A stretch of DNA of 13,211 nucleotides, from assembly GCA_025360895.1 (NCBI GenBank), contig JANYBF010000490.1, positions 1 through 13,211 of the forward strand. Reading direction: 5' to 3'. The notes under the pieces are model-generated. The model saw only the letters and a list, made by a program, of their open reading frames with translations. It was not told the origin of the DNA and searched no databases. The position numbers and the translations under genes are program-made. The DNA is from Verrucomicrobiota bacterium (lineage in GTDB: Bacteria; Verrucomicrobiota; Verrucomicrobiia; Limisphaerales; JADLHS01). Of this stretch, positions 1 through 8,078 are shown piece by piece (position 1 is the stretch's first letter; every line of letters starts with the position of its first letter).

Positions 1-2005
1 CCGGCACTTCGCGCGTGTCGGCGAGGCGTGCTCGTTCAATGTCCCAGTATGGCTGCTTGACGTAATCCCGTTTCTGCAAGGCCGGATTCGGTTTTTCATT
101 CAATCGGGCGGCGACACGAGCGGTCACTTTGACGATGGCCGGTTGCGATAAGTTTAGTTCACTACCCTTTTCGCCCAGCGCCACGGCGTTGACGCGGAAT
201 TCCATCAAATGACTTTTGCCGTCGCTGACGTAATTGCGGCCCTGACGAATGCCTTCGCACCATTGATCGTAATCCAGTTTGCCGTCGAGCTTCACATAGG
301 AACGGCCCAACCCGACCTTCTCGCCGAAGATGCAGGGGAAATCGGTTTCGCCACTGCCGCGGGTACGGTAGCCAACGTTCAACGTGTGGTACCACATGTT
401 TAATTCCCAGACGTACGGTGTGTCCACCAGCGAAATAAAATCCACCGCCGGCTGGAGCTTGCCGTCCGGCCCCGGCAATTCGTGGGTCACGTCCACGATG
501 TATTCGTTGGCCCCAATGCCATCGAACGGCGGCACAATATAGTTCGGCAGATCGGTGGTTTTCACTTCGAGTCCCCAGCCAGAATGGGCTGGGCCGCAGA
601 CCGAGCCTTGCTGTTTCGCCCAGCGCAGCGTGTTCAAGCCCAGCGTCGGCCAGTGATCCTTGGAATCGCCGCCGGGATAAATCTCCTCCTTGAGCCGCAG
701 CAGACAAAGATGACCGGATTGGTGCGAGCCAAATCCGGACACCTCGATGTCGTAACGGAGCAGGTAGGGATATTGGGAAACCTTGTCCAGCGCGCCGCAG
801 AAAAACTGTTTCTGGTAATCGAAACACGGCCCCCAAGTCAGGTTCGCGCCGATTTTCAAATCCTCACCGATGCAATGCCGGATCATGTCGGACGCGAGTA
901 CGCCTTCGGTCGGCTTCACATAATGGGCGCAACCCGCGGCGTGTATGTGATGATCGCCCGACCACCAGCCGGATTGCGATGGATCGATCCAGCGTTTCAC
1001 TTTGAATTCAAATTGCTTGGTTTGTTTATCCACCTTGAGAATTTGCGTTTCGGCGACCGATTCAGGGCCCCGCGAAAATTCTACCGTGTAATCACCGTCC
1101 GGCAGTTTCAGCGTCTCGCCGTCGCCGCGATAAACCTGCGGGTGAAACGGGAAATCGGGCGCGAGACGCTTGGCTTGCGATGGATAAACTCGTTGCTGCG
1201 TGTCACGAATCACAAATGACGCGGTGGTCGGCTGGTTGTTCTCGTCCCGGACGCTCAAGGTAATATGGTGTGCCGGCAGGCAGGTGAACAGCGTGTCCAC
1301 TTCGTTGCGGGAACCGATGTCCTGGGTGCCCTGGCCGACATTGAAGGCGAACTTGGCGTCGCGCCGGCCAGCGTCACGGCTGTAAAGCTTGAGGATGCGG
1401 TATTCCAGTGGCAAACCGCTAAGCGTTTTTGTGAGCGGCTGTTGATTGAACATTTCCAAGTCGAGCCAGAGCTGCGCGGCATCCGTGAGTGGAAGCGTTT
1501 CACCTTTCTTGCGATAGAATTGGTCGGAGGAATTGCTTCTGGGCCCACCGCCATCCTGCGAATAAACCGAGATGGCATTGGGACTGACGGCTTGCAGCGC
1601 CGCCGTGGTCCCGGACTCGTTGACGACTTTGACGAGGAATTGCCGCCAGCCCTGTTCCACCAGTTCCGGCTTCGCCGGCCCGGGGGCCACCTTCACGCGC
1701 ATTTCCGGATTGATCGTAACGCCGAACAGACAATGCCGGTCCAAAATCGCCTGCAATTTTTCAGTGGCGCGCTGGGTGTTGGGGTCCTTCATCGCGGCGG
1801 CTATCGCATTCTTCTCGTCGGCGCTGAAGGGCGAGCCGAGATAATCTGTAGCTTCGAGCAACCGACTGATCTGCGCGACGAAGGGTTGCCATTCCACATT
1901 TTTCTCGATGGGCAAGATGGCCGCGAACAAGATCTGAAATGCGAAGCCCAACAACATCAGGATCGTCAACCATTTCAAACAAAGCGAATTTCGGTATGCT
2001 TGCAT
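1..2005 (-). CDS. CehA/McbA-type PHP-domain metallohydrolase, membrane-anchored, 3' end cut off by window edge
   Basis: The minus-strand frame starting at the ATG complementary to 2003-2005 is open for 668 codons to the window edge, with no stop. Residues about 11-30 form one hydrophobic segment (KWLTILMLLGFAFQILFAAI), a signal anchor or uncleaved signal peptide that would place the rest outside the cytoplasm. Residues about 246-330 look like a small beta-sandwich of the carboxypeptidase-regulatory/transthyretin kind (VRDENNQP, LPDGDYTVEF). The PHP-like catalytic part begins near residue 345 with WWSGDHHIH (H353 and H355 give the HxH metal motif), followed by H361 and, further on, PAHSGWG (H474). 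Near the cut end is GRNYVSDGKSH, characteristic of CehA/McbA-like proteins from PVC bacteria. Family members are metal-dependent hydrolases; CehA and McbA themselves act on the carbamate ester of carbaryl. The natural substrate here is unknown. Upstream lies a tRNA gene, so it is probably transcribed on its own. The family call is firm; the function is not. Confidence 0.88.
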   Translation of the reverse strand, partial: MQAYRNSLCLKWLTILMLLGFAFQILFAAILPIEKNVEWQPFVAQISRLLEATDYLGSPFSADEKNAIAAAMKDPNTQRATEKLQAILDRHCLFGVTINPEMRVKVAPGPAKPELVEQGWRQFLVKVVNESGTTAALQAVSPNAISVYSQDGGGPRSNSSDQFYRKKGETLPLTDAAQLWLDLEMFNQQPLTKTLSGLPLEYRILKLYSRDAGRRDAKFAFNVGQGTQDIGSRNEVDTLFTCLPAHHITLSVRDENNQPTTASFVIRDTQQRVYPSQAKRLAPDFPFHPQVYRGDGETLKLPDGDYTVEFSRGPESVAETQILKVDKQTKQFEFKVKRWIDPSQSGWWSGDHHIHAAGCAHYVKPTEGVLASDMIRHCIGEDLKIGANLTWGPCFDYQKQFFCGALDKVSQYPYLLRYDIEVSGFGSHQSGHLCLLRLKEEIYPGGDSKDHWPTLGLNTLRWAKQQGSVCGPAHSGWGLEVKTTDLPNYIVPPFDGIGANEYIVDVTHELPGPDGKLQPAVDFISLVDTPYVWELNMWYHTLNVGYRTRGSGETDFPCIFGEKVGLGRSYVKLDGKLDYDQWCEGIRQGRNYVSDGKSHLMEFRVNAVALGEKGSELNLSQPAIVKVTARVAARLNEKPNPALQKRDYVKQPYWDIERARLADTREVP

Positions 2006-2118
2006 AAGCAGGTCTGGGGTTAGCTGCGACAAGCTTAACAAGCGGGGAACAACTGGCCAGTGTTTAATGCCTCGGCCCGCGGGCCGGCGCGAAGAATCCA
2101 GAAGTTGGGAAGTGAGTT

Positions 2119-2203
2119 TGGTGCGCACGGCAGGACTTGAACCTGCACACCTTGCGGCACTACCACCTCAAAGTAGCGTGTCTGCCAATTCCACCACGTG
2201 CGC
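2119..2203 (-). tRNA. trnL-GAG: tRNA-Leu (anticodon GAG), CCA encoded
   Basis: On the minus strand this 85-nt segment folds as a class II tRNA. The acceptor stem pairs GCGCACG (complement of 2197-2203) with CGTGCGC (complement of 2123-2129), giving 7 bp, then discriminator A and a genomically encoded CCA (complement of 2119-2121). The D-arm region reads GTGGTGGAATTGGCAGACA, typical of tRNA-Leu. The anticodon stem CTACT/GGTAG closes the loop TTGAGGT, which puts GAG at positions 34-36 (reads CUU/CUC). A long variable arm (TGCC-GCAA-GGTG) is followed by T stem GCAGG/CCTGC around loop TTCAAGT. Everything canonical is present, so the gene should be functional. It stands alone between the PHP hydrolase and the acyltransferase genes, on the same strand as both. 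Confidence 0.95.
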
Positions 2204-2314
2204 AACGACCAGTCATAATGAACCAATCCCGCCAGCGGTAAGCAAGACCAAACTCGCCACTTTCAATTAACAGATTCCAGATCCGGAGCGAAGGGCGACT
2301 GAAAGTCGAAACAA

Positions 2315-3034
2315 TCACTTAGCCTCCGAGACCATGCGCGCCGGATTCCCCGCCACAATGGACCGGGCTGGCACATCTTTCGTCACCACGGCCCCGGCCC
2401 CAACGATGGCGCGGTCGCCAATGGTCACGCCCTTGAGGATGATGGCCCGGGCACCGATGAAGACGCCGCGACCGATGATAACCGGCTTGGGGTTGTCCGG
2501 TGCGGCATCGCCCCAAGTCCATTCGTCGACCGGAGCGTGAAAATCGTTGTCGAAGATCATCGCCCCCGCCCCTACGAATGTTCCTTCGCCGATGTGAATC
2601 CGCAGGGCGGCGCACACCGAGTTGCTGCTTAGACCAACGCCACGACCGAGGATAATTTCCGCGCCGAGCCGCAAGGTGCGTAACATAACCGGCTGGGAAC
2701 AGCCGAGGGGGTTGCTGCGGAGGGAACTGTTGAGGCAAACCCCATCGGCCAACGTAATGCGCGACCCGACATGGCGCTGAAGGCAGGGGCGGCCGTTAAG
2801 GATGATTCGGTCGCCCAGCTCAAGTCCACGAAGTCGCGCTTCCGTAAGCCAGAGCATGTTCAACAGTCCACGCCGGACGGCATTGATACGCCGCAGGCTT
2901 TGCCAAAGCAGATTCTTACTCGCCACACGACATCTTTGCGGGCACGAGTAGATGCGCGCAAGCATAAGTACGCTGTCCCGATCGCCGCCATTCAAAGCAA
3001 AACGAAAAACTTCCCATGTGCCGAGTTTCGCCAT
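2315..3034 (-). CDS. Hexapeptide-repeat (left-handed beta-helix) O-acyltransferase, maltose/galactoside acetyltransferase-like
   Basis: The 239-residue protein transfers an acyl group, probably acetyl from acetyl-CoA, to a sugar hydroxyl. The C-terminal two thirds (about residues 75-235) is a run of imperfect hexapeptides of the [LIV]-G-x-x-x-x type, ending in the family's typical tail: [19 protein letters not shown] (185-202), then [20 protein letters not shown] (203-222) and VAGNPAR (227-233). FDNDFH (161-166) supplies the catalytic histidine position (H166) seen in maltose/galactoside acetyltransferases. Residues 1-70 are a basic, non-repeat extension without membrane segments. The TGA stop is at 2315-2317. 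The ATG at 3034 is the first start, but no clear ribosome site is visible and an internal start (for example M24) is possible. It lies 22 bp from the divergent epimerase gene, which suggests it decorates a glycan made by this locus. The acceptor cannot be read from the sequence. Confidence 0.88.
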   Translation of the reverse strand: MAKLGTWEVFRFALNGGDRDSVLMLARIYSCPQRCRVASKNLLWQSLRRINAVRRGLLNMLWLTEARLRGLELGDRIILNGRPCLQRHVGSRITLADGVCLNSSLRSNPLGCSQPVMLRTLRLGAEIILGRGVGLSSNSVCAALRIHIGEGTFVGAGAMIFDNDFHAPVDEWTWGDAAPDNPKPVIIGRGVFIGARAIILKGVTIGDRAIVGAGAVVTKDVPARSIVAGNPARMVSEAK

Positions 3035-3056
3035 ACGCTCTTGGTCATCAAACGTT

Positions 3057-4100
3057 ATGCATCAGAAAAGACGCATTGAGAAAAGCCCTCCATTAAAAAA
3101 AGACGACCTCCTTGTCATTACCGGCGGTGGCGGCTTCATCGGTGGCAATCTGGCGCGCTATTTTAGGAACAAAGGCTTTACCAACGTTCGCGCTGTGGAT
3201 AAGAAGCCGTTCCGCGAGTGGTATCTCCAAGTGCCCGGAGTCGAGAGTCTCCGCCTCGACTTGAGCCACGAGCAAAACTGCCAGCGCGCGTGCAAAGGCG
3301 CGGTCGAAGTCTATAACCTGGCCGCCGACATGGGAGGCATGGGGTTCATCGAACGTTTCCGGGTCGAGTGTTTGCGCTCGATTCTCATCAACACCCACAT
3401 GATCGAGGCCGCCGCACAGGCCGGCGCGCGGCGCTATTTCTACTCCAGTTCCGCCTGCGTGTACAACACGTTGCTCCAGAAAGATCCGAAAGTCCGCGCA
3501 CTCAAGGAATCCGACGCCTATCCGGCCATGGCCGAGCGCGGGTACGGTTGGGAGAAACTCGTCAGCGAAATGTTCTGCGAGGAATACTGGCACGAGCGCG
3601 GCCTGAAGACTTTCATCGCTCGATTCCACAACGTCTATGGCGCGCACGGTACCTGGGACGGGGGCCGCGAAAAAGCCCCCGCCGCCATCTGCCGCAAAGT
3701 CATCGAGGCACTAGACAAGCAAGACCTGAACATCAAGATTTGGGGCAACGGCGAGCAGACCCGCAGCTTCATGTATATTGACGACTGCGTGCGAGGCATT
3801 GACCGGATCACGCACTGCGACGCCCTAATCGCCACGCCTATCAATCTCGGTTCCAGCGAACTCGTTTCCATCAACACGCTCGTCAGCAAGGTCGAGAAGA
3901 TCGCCGGGGTGAAACTCAAACGTTCCTATCAACTTGATGCGCCGCAGGGCGTAGCGGGTCGCAACTCCGACAACACGTTCATCAAGAAAGTGCTTAAGTG
4001 GGAACCGGACACCACGCTCGATAAAGGTCTCGCCGCTACTTACAAATGGATCAACGAGCAATTCCACGCCCGCAAAAAAGGCAAGCGCGTGGTGGAGTAA
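3057..4100 (+). CDS. gme: GDP-mannose 3,5-epimerase (extended SDR family)
   Basis: The 347-residue protein closely resembles plant GDP-D-mannose 3',5'-epimerase (EC 5.1.3.18), which converts GDP-D-mannose to GDP-L-galactose and GDP-L-gulose in the cytoplasm with bound NAD+. Visible signatures: the Rossmann motif TGGGGFIG (22-29) with D48 at the end of strand 2; [12 protein letters not shown] (87-98), almost identical to the plant enzyme; SSACVY with S132 and C134 (plant S143 and C145, acid/base cysteine); Y163 and K167 of the SDR YxxxK motif; FHNVYG then [13 protein letters not shown] with K206 (plant K217); and GRNSDN (301-306) near the C terminus. All catalytic residues are present. The reading frame also stays open upstream to an ATG at 2952, but that would overlap the acyltransferase gene; the ATG at 3057 puts the NAD motif at the usual place. 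The dehydrogenase gene follows after 56 bp and is probably co-transcribed. Confidence 0.93.
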   Translation: MHQKRRIEKSPPLKKDDLLVITGGGGFIGGNLARYFRNKGFTNVRAVDKKPFREWYLQVPGVESLRLDLSHEQNCQRACKGAVEVYNLAADMGGMGFIERFRVECLRSILINTHMIEAAAQAGARRYFYSSSACVYNTLLQKDPKVRALKESDAYPAMAERGYGWEKLVSEMFCEEYWHERGLKTFIARFHNVYGAHGTWDGGREKAPAAICRKVIEALDKQDLNIKIWGNGEQTRSFMYIDDCVRGIDRITHCDALIATPINLGSSELVSINTLVSKVEKIAGVKLKRSYQLDAPQGVAGRNSDNTFIKKVLKWEPDTTLDKGLAATYKWINEQFHARKKGKRVVE

Positions 4101-4156
4101 TATTTCGTCAGCGCTGCGATTGGTTTGCAGTTGTGTAGTCGGTCCAACAATAATTT

Positions 4157-5416
4157 ATGGGAAGTCTTAAAAAGGTATCCGTCTTTGGTCTGGGAAAACT
4201 CGGCGCCTGTATGGCGGCCACATTTGCACAAAGGGGGTTTACTGTTTTGGGCGTGGACATCAACGCTGAAGCTGTCCGCAAAATCAACGCGGGAATACCG
4301 CCGGTGGATGAACCGCTGCTCCCCGAAACGATGGCGAACGCCGGCAAACGCTTTCGCGCCACGACCGATTTCAACGAAGCCGTGGCGACCGAGGCCTCGT
4401 TTTTCATTGTTCCTTCGCCCAGTCTGCCAGACGGCAGTTTTTCAAACGAATTTCTGATGCGGGCGCTGGCGCCGATTGCGCAGGCGGTCCGGAAGGCGAA
4501 GAAGAAAAACCACATCTTCGTCATCAGTTCCACCACCACCCCAGGCGCGTGTCGCAAAATAATTATCCCGCTGCTCGAAAAAGAAATCGGCGGCAAATGT
4601 GGCCGGGCGTTCAGCTTTTGCTATAATCCCGAGTTCATCGCGCTGGGCAACGTCGTGCGCGGGTTGCTGTCGCCGGACATGGTATTAATCGGTGAATCCG
4701 ACAAACGCGCCGGCGATCTGCTCGAAGGGTTCTACCAAAAGTTTAATTTAAATCAGCCGAAAATCGCGCGTATGTCAGTCACCAGCGCCGAACTCACGAA
4801 GATTTCCGTCAACAGCTACATCACGGCCAAGATCAGCTTCACCAACCAGCTTCGCATGATTGCCGAGCAGTTTGCCGACACGGACATTCACGCGATTCTC
4901 GACGCCATCGGTGCGGACTCGCGCATCGGCCACAAGTATTTGCGCGCCGGATTGAGCTACGGTGGGCCGTGTTTTCCACGGGATAATCGGCTCGTCAGCT
5001 ACGCGGCCAAGCAGGTTGGATTAAGCGCGCCGCTGGCCGAAGCCACCGACCGGGTGAACGAAATGGCAAAAGATCAACTCGCGCAGCAAGCGCTCGCGTG
5101 CGTGCAGCCGGGTGACACCGTGGCGGTGCTGGGGATGTCGTATCGGACTGATACCTACATCGTCGAGGAATCCGCCGGGTTGCACATCGCGCAATCGCTA
5201 AAGCGTAGTGGCTGCCGCGTGGTGGTGCATGATTACGCCGCGAACACAAAGAACAGTCCAGCGCTGCTTGAATTTGAAACACTCTCCGACCCGGCGCAGT
5301 TGAAAAAAGAAAAGCGCGTCAAGGCGGTGCTGATCTGCAACCCGTGGCCGAGTTATCGCAAAGTGAAATTCCCGAAAGGCGCGAAGGTGTTTGATCCGTG
5401 GGGCGTGCTGGCGTGA
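4157..5416 (+). CDS. Nucleotide-sugar 6-dehydrogenase (UDP-glucose/GDP-mannose dehydrogenase family)
   Basis: The 419-residue enzyme should oxidise the C6 hydroxyl of an NDP-hexose to a carboxylate in two NAD+-dependent steps, yielding an NDP-uronic acid for glycan synthesis. The N-terminal Rossmann motif is VFGLGKLG (9-16), with D34 at the strand end. The central dimerisation helix carries ELTKISVNSYITAK (212-225) with K215 and N219. The catalytic loop is GLSYGGPCFPRDN (265-277), with nucleophile C272 and D276. YNPEFIALG (156-164) matches a UDP-glucose-dehydrogenase-like subfamily. The C-terminal UDP-binding-type domain has GMSYRTDTYIVEESAG (326-341). Length and motif order are normal and nothing is missing. 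Sequence alone does not settle the substrate: UDP-glucose is the default, but the gene directly follows a GDP-mannose epimerase, so a GDP-hexose is also plausible. The start has no strong Shine-Dalgarno. Confidence 0.9.
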   Translation: MGSLKKVSVFGLGKLGACMAATFAQRGFTVLGVDINAEAVRKINAGIPPVDEPLLPETMANAGKRFRATTDFNEAVATEASFFIVPSPSLPDGSFSNEFLMRALAPIAQAVRKAKKKNHIFVISSTTTPGACRKIIIPLLEKEIGGKCGRAFSFCYNPEFIALGNVVRGLLSPDMVLIGESDKRAGDLLEGFYQKFNLNQPKIARMSVTSAELTKISVNSYITAKISFTNQLRMIAEQFADTDIHAILDAIGADSRIGHKYLRAGLSYGGPCFPRDNRLVSYAAKQVGLSAPLAEATDRVNEMAKDQLAQQALACVQPGDTVAVLGMSYRTDTYIVEESAGLHIAQSLKRSGCRVVVHDYAANTKNSPALLEFETLSDPAQLKKEKRVKAVLICNPWPSYRKVKFPKGAKVFDPWGVLA

Positions 5417-5485
5417 TGGGAACGCCGCCTGGCACCCGGCTCAATTGCGTTTTTCTGAAACTTGCCGGAGCGGTGGTCGGTGTTC

Positions 5486-6352
5486 CTACTTCTCAATCTT
5501 GTCCAAGCCAATGTTCGACGAGAACGTAGTTTTTTCCTGCATATGGCGGCGCAGGCGGAATTGTCCGGGGATGAGGTCGCACTTGCCCAGGATGAAAACC
5601 TTTTCCCCCTGCCGTTTCGCCCGGGCATAGAAACCAAGCACTTGGCCGATAAAACCACCGGGCACACCATGCTCCGCCCGGATCCGCGCCGTTTCGCGCG
5701 CCATGTTCGCCACGATGCGCTTGTCGGCCGACTGGCCGAATTGATGGTAGCGGTAGCGCACCACGTATTCGCGGATGTGACCCACGCGGCATTTGTTCGC
5801 CACGAGCCGCATCAGGAATTCAATGTCACAAGCGTTCTTGAAATCCTTGTGTCGCAGCAGGCCGAGGCGGTCGTAGGTGCGCTTGCGGACAAACAACGCC
5901 TGATGGTTGGCCAGTCCGAAACCAAACCGAACGATCTGCGGATCCCAACAGGCTTCCTCGCGTCGGAAAATCTCCTTGCCCGCGCCGTCCACGAAAATAA
6001 CGTCTCCGAAAAGCGCGTCCCATTCTGGATGGGCGGTGAGCGCAGTCGCGACTTTGGCGAGAATCCCGTCGCAATAACAATCGTCGGCATTGAGAATCGC
6101 TACGGCTTCGCCCGTCGCTCGCGCGATGCCTTTGTTCATCGCGTGGTAGTGCCCTTCGTCTTTTTCCGAAATGAATGTGAGGTGCGGGAACTCCTTGAGG
6201 ATGCCGAGCGTGCCGTCTTTCGAGACCCCGTCCATGACGATGTGCTCAATGTTCGGATGGCTCTGCCGCGCGACGCTTTCGAGGGTCTCCCGAATCGTGC
6301 GTTCGCTGTTGAAGCACGGGGTGACGACGGTGATTCTTATGGGGGTAATCAT
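5486..6352 (-). CDS. Family 2 glycosyltransferase (GT-A fold, WcaA-like)
   Basis: The 288-residue protein begins directly with the GT2 nucleotide-binding strand ITVVTPCFNSERTI (7-20), followed by DGVSKDGT (41-48), SEKDEGHYHAMNKGI (62-76) and ILNADD (86-91), where D90 and D91 are at the metal-binding DxD position. LFGDVIFVDGAGKEI follows, typical of GT2 enzymes that extend O-antigen or exopolysaccharide repeat units. There is no transmembrane segment, so it is a cytoplasmic or peripheral enzyme transferring a sugar from an NDP donor. It is the last gene of a minus-strand set: the NadE stop lies 26 nt upstream of its ATG, strongly suggesting one transcript. It converges with the dehydrogenase gene across a 69-bp spacer, in which no convincing terminator is visible. 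Donor and acceptor are unknown. Confidence 0.9.
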   Translation of the reverse strand: MITPIRITVVTPCFNSERTIRETLESVARQSHPNIEHIVMDGVSKDGTLGILKEFPHLTFISEKDEGHYHAMNKGIARATGEAVAILNADDCYCDGILAKVATALTAHPEWDALFGDVIFVDGAGKEIFRREEACWDPQIVRFGFGLANHQALFVRKRTYDRLGLLRHKDFKNACDIEFLMRLVANKCRVGHIREYVVRYRYHQFGQSADKRIVANMARETARIRAEHGVPGGFIGQVLGFYARAKRQGEKVFILGKCDLIPGQFRLRRHMQEKTTFSSNIGLDKIEK

Positions 6353-6378
6353 GCGGGTTCAAAGCGGGGCGACTGAAA

Positions 6379-8019
6379 TCAAACCGTGCGAAAACGTTGT
6401 GCGACGGGAATCCGCCGGCCCATGCCAAAGGCGCGCGGCGAAACTTTTAATCCCGGCGCGGCCTGACGCCGTTTGTATTCCGTGAAGGTAACTTTGTTGA
6501 TCACGTCGTTGACCACGGGCGCGCTGAAGCCGCGCCGGATAATCTCGTCCTTGCTCAAATGCTCCACGACGTAGTGCTGAAGGATCGCGTCGAGCACGTC
6601 ATACGGCGGAAGCGAATCCTGATCCGTCTGGTCGGGCCGCAGCTCCGCGCTGGGAGGTTTGGTGATGGAGTCGGTTGGGATGATAACGCGATCCCGGTTG
6701 ATCCAGCGCGAGACGTTATAGACCTCCGTCTTGAAAACGTCCGCGATGACGGCGAGCGCTCCGCACATGTCGCCGTAAAGAGTGCAATAGCCGACGGCCA
6801 TTTCGGATTTGTTGCCCGTGGTCAGCACCAGCGAACCGAACTTGTTCGAAAGCGCCATCAGCGTGACCCCGCGCAGGCGGGATTGAATGTTCTCCTCGGC
6901 CTCGTTGGGTTTCGTTCCGGCAAAAACCTTCATGAACTGGCCTTCGACGGCTTGAAACGCCGGCTCGATCGGGATGACTTCGTAGCGGATGCCCAGATTT
7001 TTCGCAAGCACTTCGGCATCGGTTAGACTGCCGCTGCTGGAATACCGCGCGGGCATGGAAACGCCCGTGACCTTGTCCGCGCCCAATGCATCCACCGCCA
7101 GCACCGCAGTGATGGCCGAGTCAATGCCGCCCGACAAACCAAGCACCACGGACATGAAGCCGCATTTATGAACGTAATCCCGGATGCCGAGCGAGAGAGC
7201 CTTGAAAAGTAACTCCTCTTTTGCGGGCCAGATCGGTTTCGTTGCGGGTGGGCCGCCTTCCATTTCAACGACCAACGTGTCTTCGGCGAATCCATTGCCC
7301 AAGGCGAGAACATCGCCCTGACCGTTGAGGGCGACGCTGTGCCCATCAAAGATCAGTTCATCGTTCGCGCCGATGGAATTAACCTGCACGAGCGGAATGC
7401 GCTCGTCCCGGGCAACGCGCTGAAGCATCTCGAGGCGGCTCTTTTCCTTGCCCACATGCCACGGCGAGGCGGAAATGTTGAGGATGATGTTCGCGCCCTG
7501 GGCGATAAGTTCCTTCACCGGGTCGCGGCGATACAGACGGTCGGACCAGAAATCCTCGTCATTCCAGATGTCTTCGCAAATCGTGATGCCAAATTTGCGC
7601 CCCTGGAATTCAAACGGCGCGGTGCTTTTGGCCGGTTCGAAGTAACGATCCTCGTCGAAGACGTCGTAAGTCGGCAGCAATGACTTGTTCTGTCGCCAGA
7701 CAATTTTTCCGGCTTGCAGGACGGCGGCGGAATTGGCCAATGGGCGGCCGGGGCGCGTGGGATTTTTATCCACGAAGCCGACGCAGAGCGGCACTGCGCC
7801 CACCAATTCCGCCGTTTTGGCCAGGGCCGTGAGATTGGCGGCAATGAAATCCGGGCGCAGCAACAAATCACGAGGCGGGTAGCCGCACAGGAAAAGTTCC
7901 GGCGCCATTACAAACTCCGCGCCCTGTTGCACGGCCTGGCTATACGCGGCGAGAAGTTTCTGCTGGTTCGCCTCGAATGCACCAATCGTTGAATTTAGTT
8001 GCAAGATTCCGATTTTCAC
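6379..8019 (-). CDS. nadE: Glutamine-dependent NAD+ synthetase
   Basis: The 546-residue protein makes NAD+ from nicotinic acid adenine dinucleotide, ATP and glutamine (EC 6.3.5.1). The N-terminal nitrilase-fold glutaminase domain (about 1-265) has the catalytic triad E41 (APELFLCGYPPRDLL), K112 (NKSLLPTYDVFDE) and C148 (ITICEDIW), which release ammonia from glutamine. The synthetase domain has the ATP P-loop LSGGIDS (295-301), ENIQSRLRG (376-384), TGNKSE (401-406) and KPPSAELRPDQTDQDSLPPYD (454-474), ending in KVSPRAFGMGRRIP (525-538). Length and motifs are those of a complete bacterial enzyme. The start codon is GTG (complement of 8017-8019), supported by the conserved KIGILQLNSTIG immediately after it. 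It lies 59 bp after the GT4 gene and 26 bp before the GT2 gene on the same strand, an unusual position for a housekeeping cofactor gene. Confidence 0.97.
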   Translation of the reverse strand: MKIGILQLNSTIGAFEANQQKLLAAYSQAVQQGAEFVMAPELFLCGYPPRDLLLRPDFIAANLTALAKTAELVGAVPLCVGFVDKNPTRPGRPLANSAAVLQAGKIVWRQNKSLLPTYDVFDEDRYFEPAKSTAPFEFQGRKFGITICEDIWNDEDFWSDRLYRRDPVKELIAQGANIILNISASPWHVGKEKSRLEMLQRVARDERIPLVQVNSIGANDELIFDGHSVALNGQGDVLALGNGFAEDTLVVEMEGGPPATKPIWPAKEELLFKALSLGIRDYVHKCGFMSVVLGLSGGIDSAITAVLAVDALGADKVTGVSMPARYSSSGSLTDAEVLAKNLGIRYEVIPIEPAFQAVEGQFMKVFAGTKPNEAEENIQSRLRGVTLMALSNKFGSLVLTTGNKSEMAVGYCTLYGDMCGALAVIADVFKTEVYNVSRWINRDRVIIPTDSITKPPSAELRPDQTDQDSLPPYDVLDAILQHYVVEHLSKDEIIRRGFSAPVVNDVINKVTFTEYKRRQAAPGLKVSPRAFGMGRRIPVAQRFRTV

Positions 8020-8078
8020 AGGTTCAAAAGTAACGACGTGAAGTCTTTGCGCAATGAATTTGAGTCTGCTCGCGGAAT

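Noticed and set aside
482..2023. Plus-strand open frames of 245 and 252 codons (482-1219, 1265-2023)
   Set aside because: They lie antisense to the PHP metallohydrolase gene, whose frame carries recognisable motifs throughout. Their products resemble no family and reflect GC-rich shadow frames.
2073..2086. Perfect 14-nt palindrome CGGCCCGCGGGCCG downstream of the tRNA
   Set aside because: It could help end tRNA transcription on the minus strand, but it has no loop and no T-run follows, so I do not call a terminator.
2035..2226. Minus-strand 63-codon frame containing WWNWQTRYFEVVVPQG
   Set aside because: This is the standard artefact of translating a tRNA-Leu gene.
2952..3056. Upstream extension of the epimerase to an ATG at 2952
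   Set aside because: The extra 35 residues would overlap the divergent acyltransferase gene and precede the NAD motif without family similarity. The ATG at 3057 fits better.
5462..6376. 304-codon plus-strand frame across the GT2 gene
   Set aside because: It is antisense to a clear GT2 glycosyltransferase and its product has no recognisable motif.
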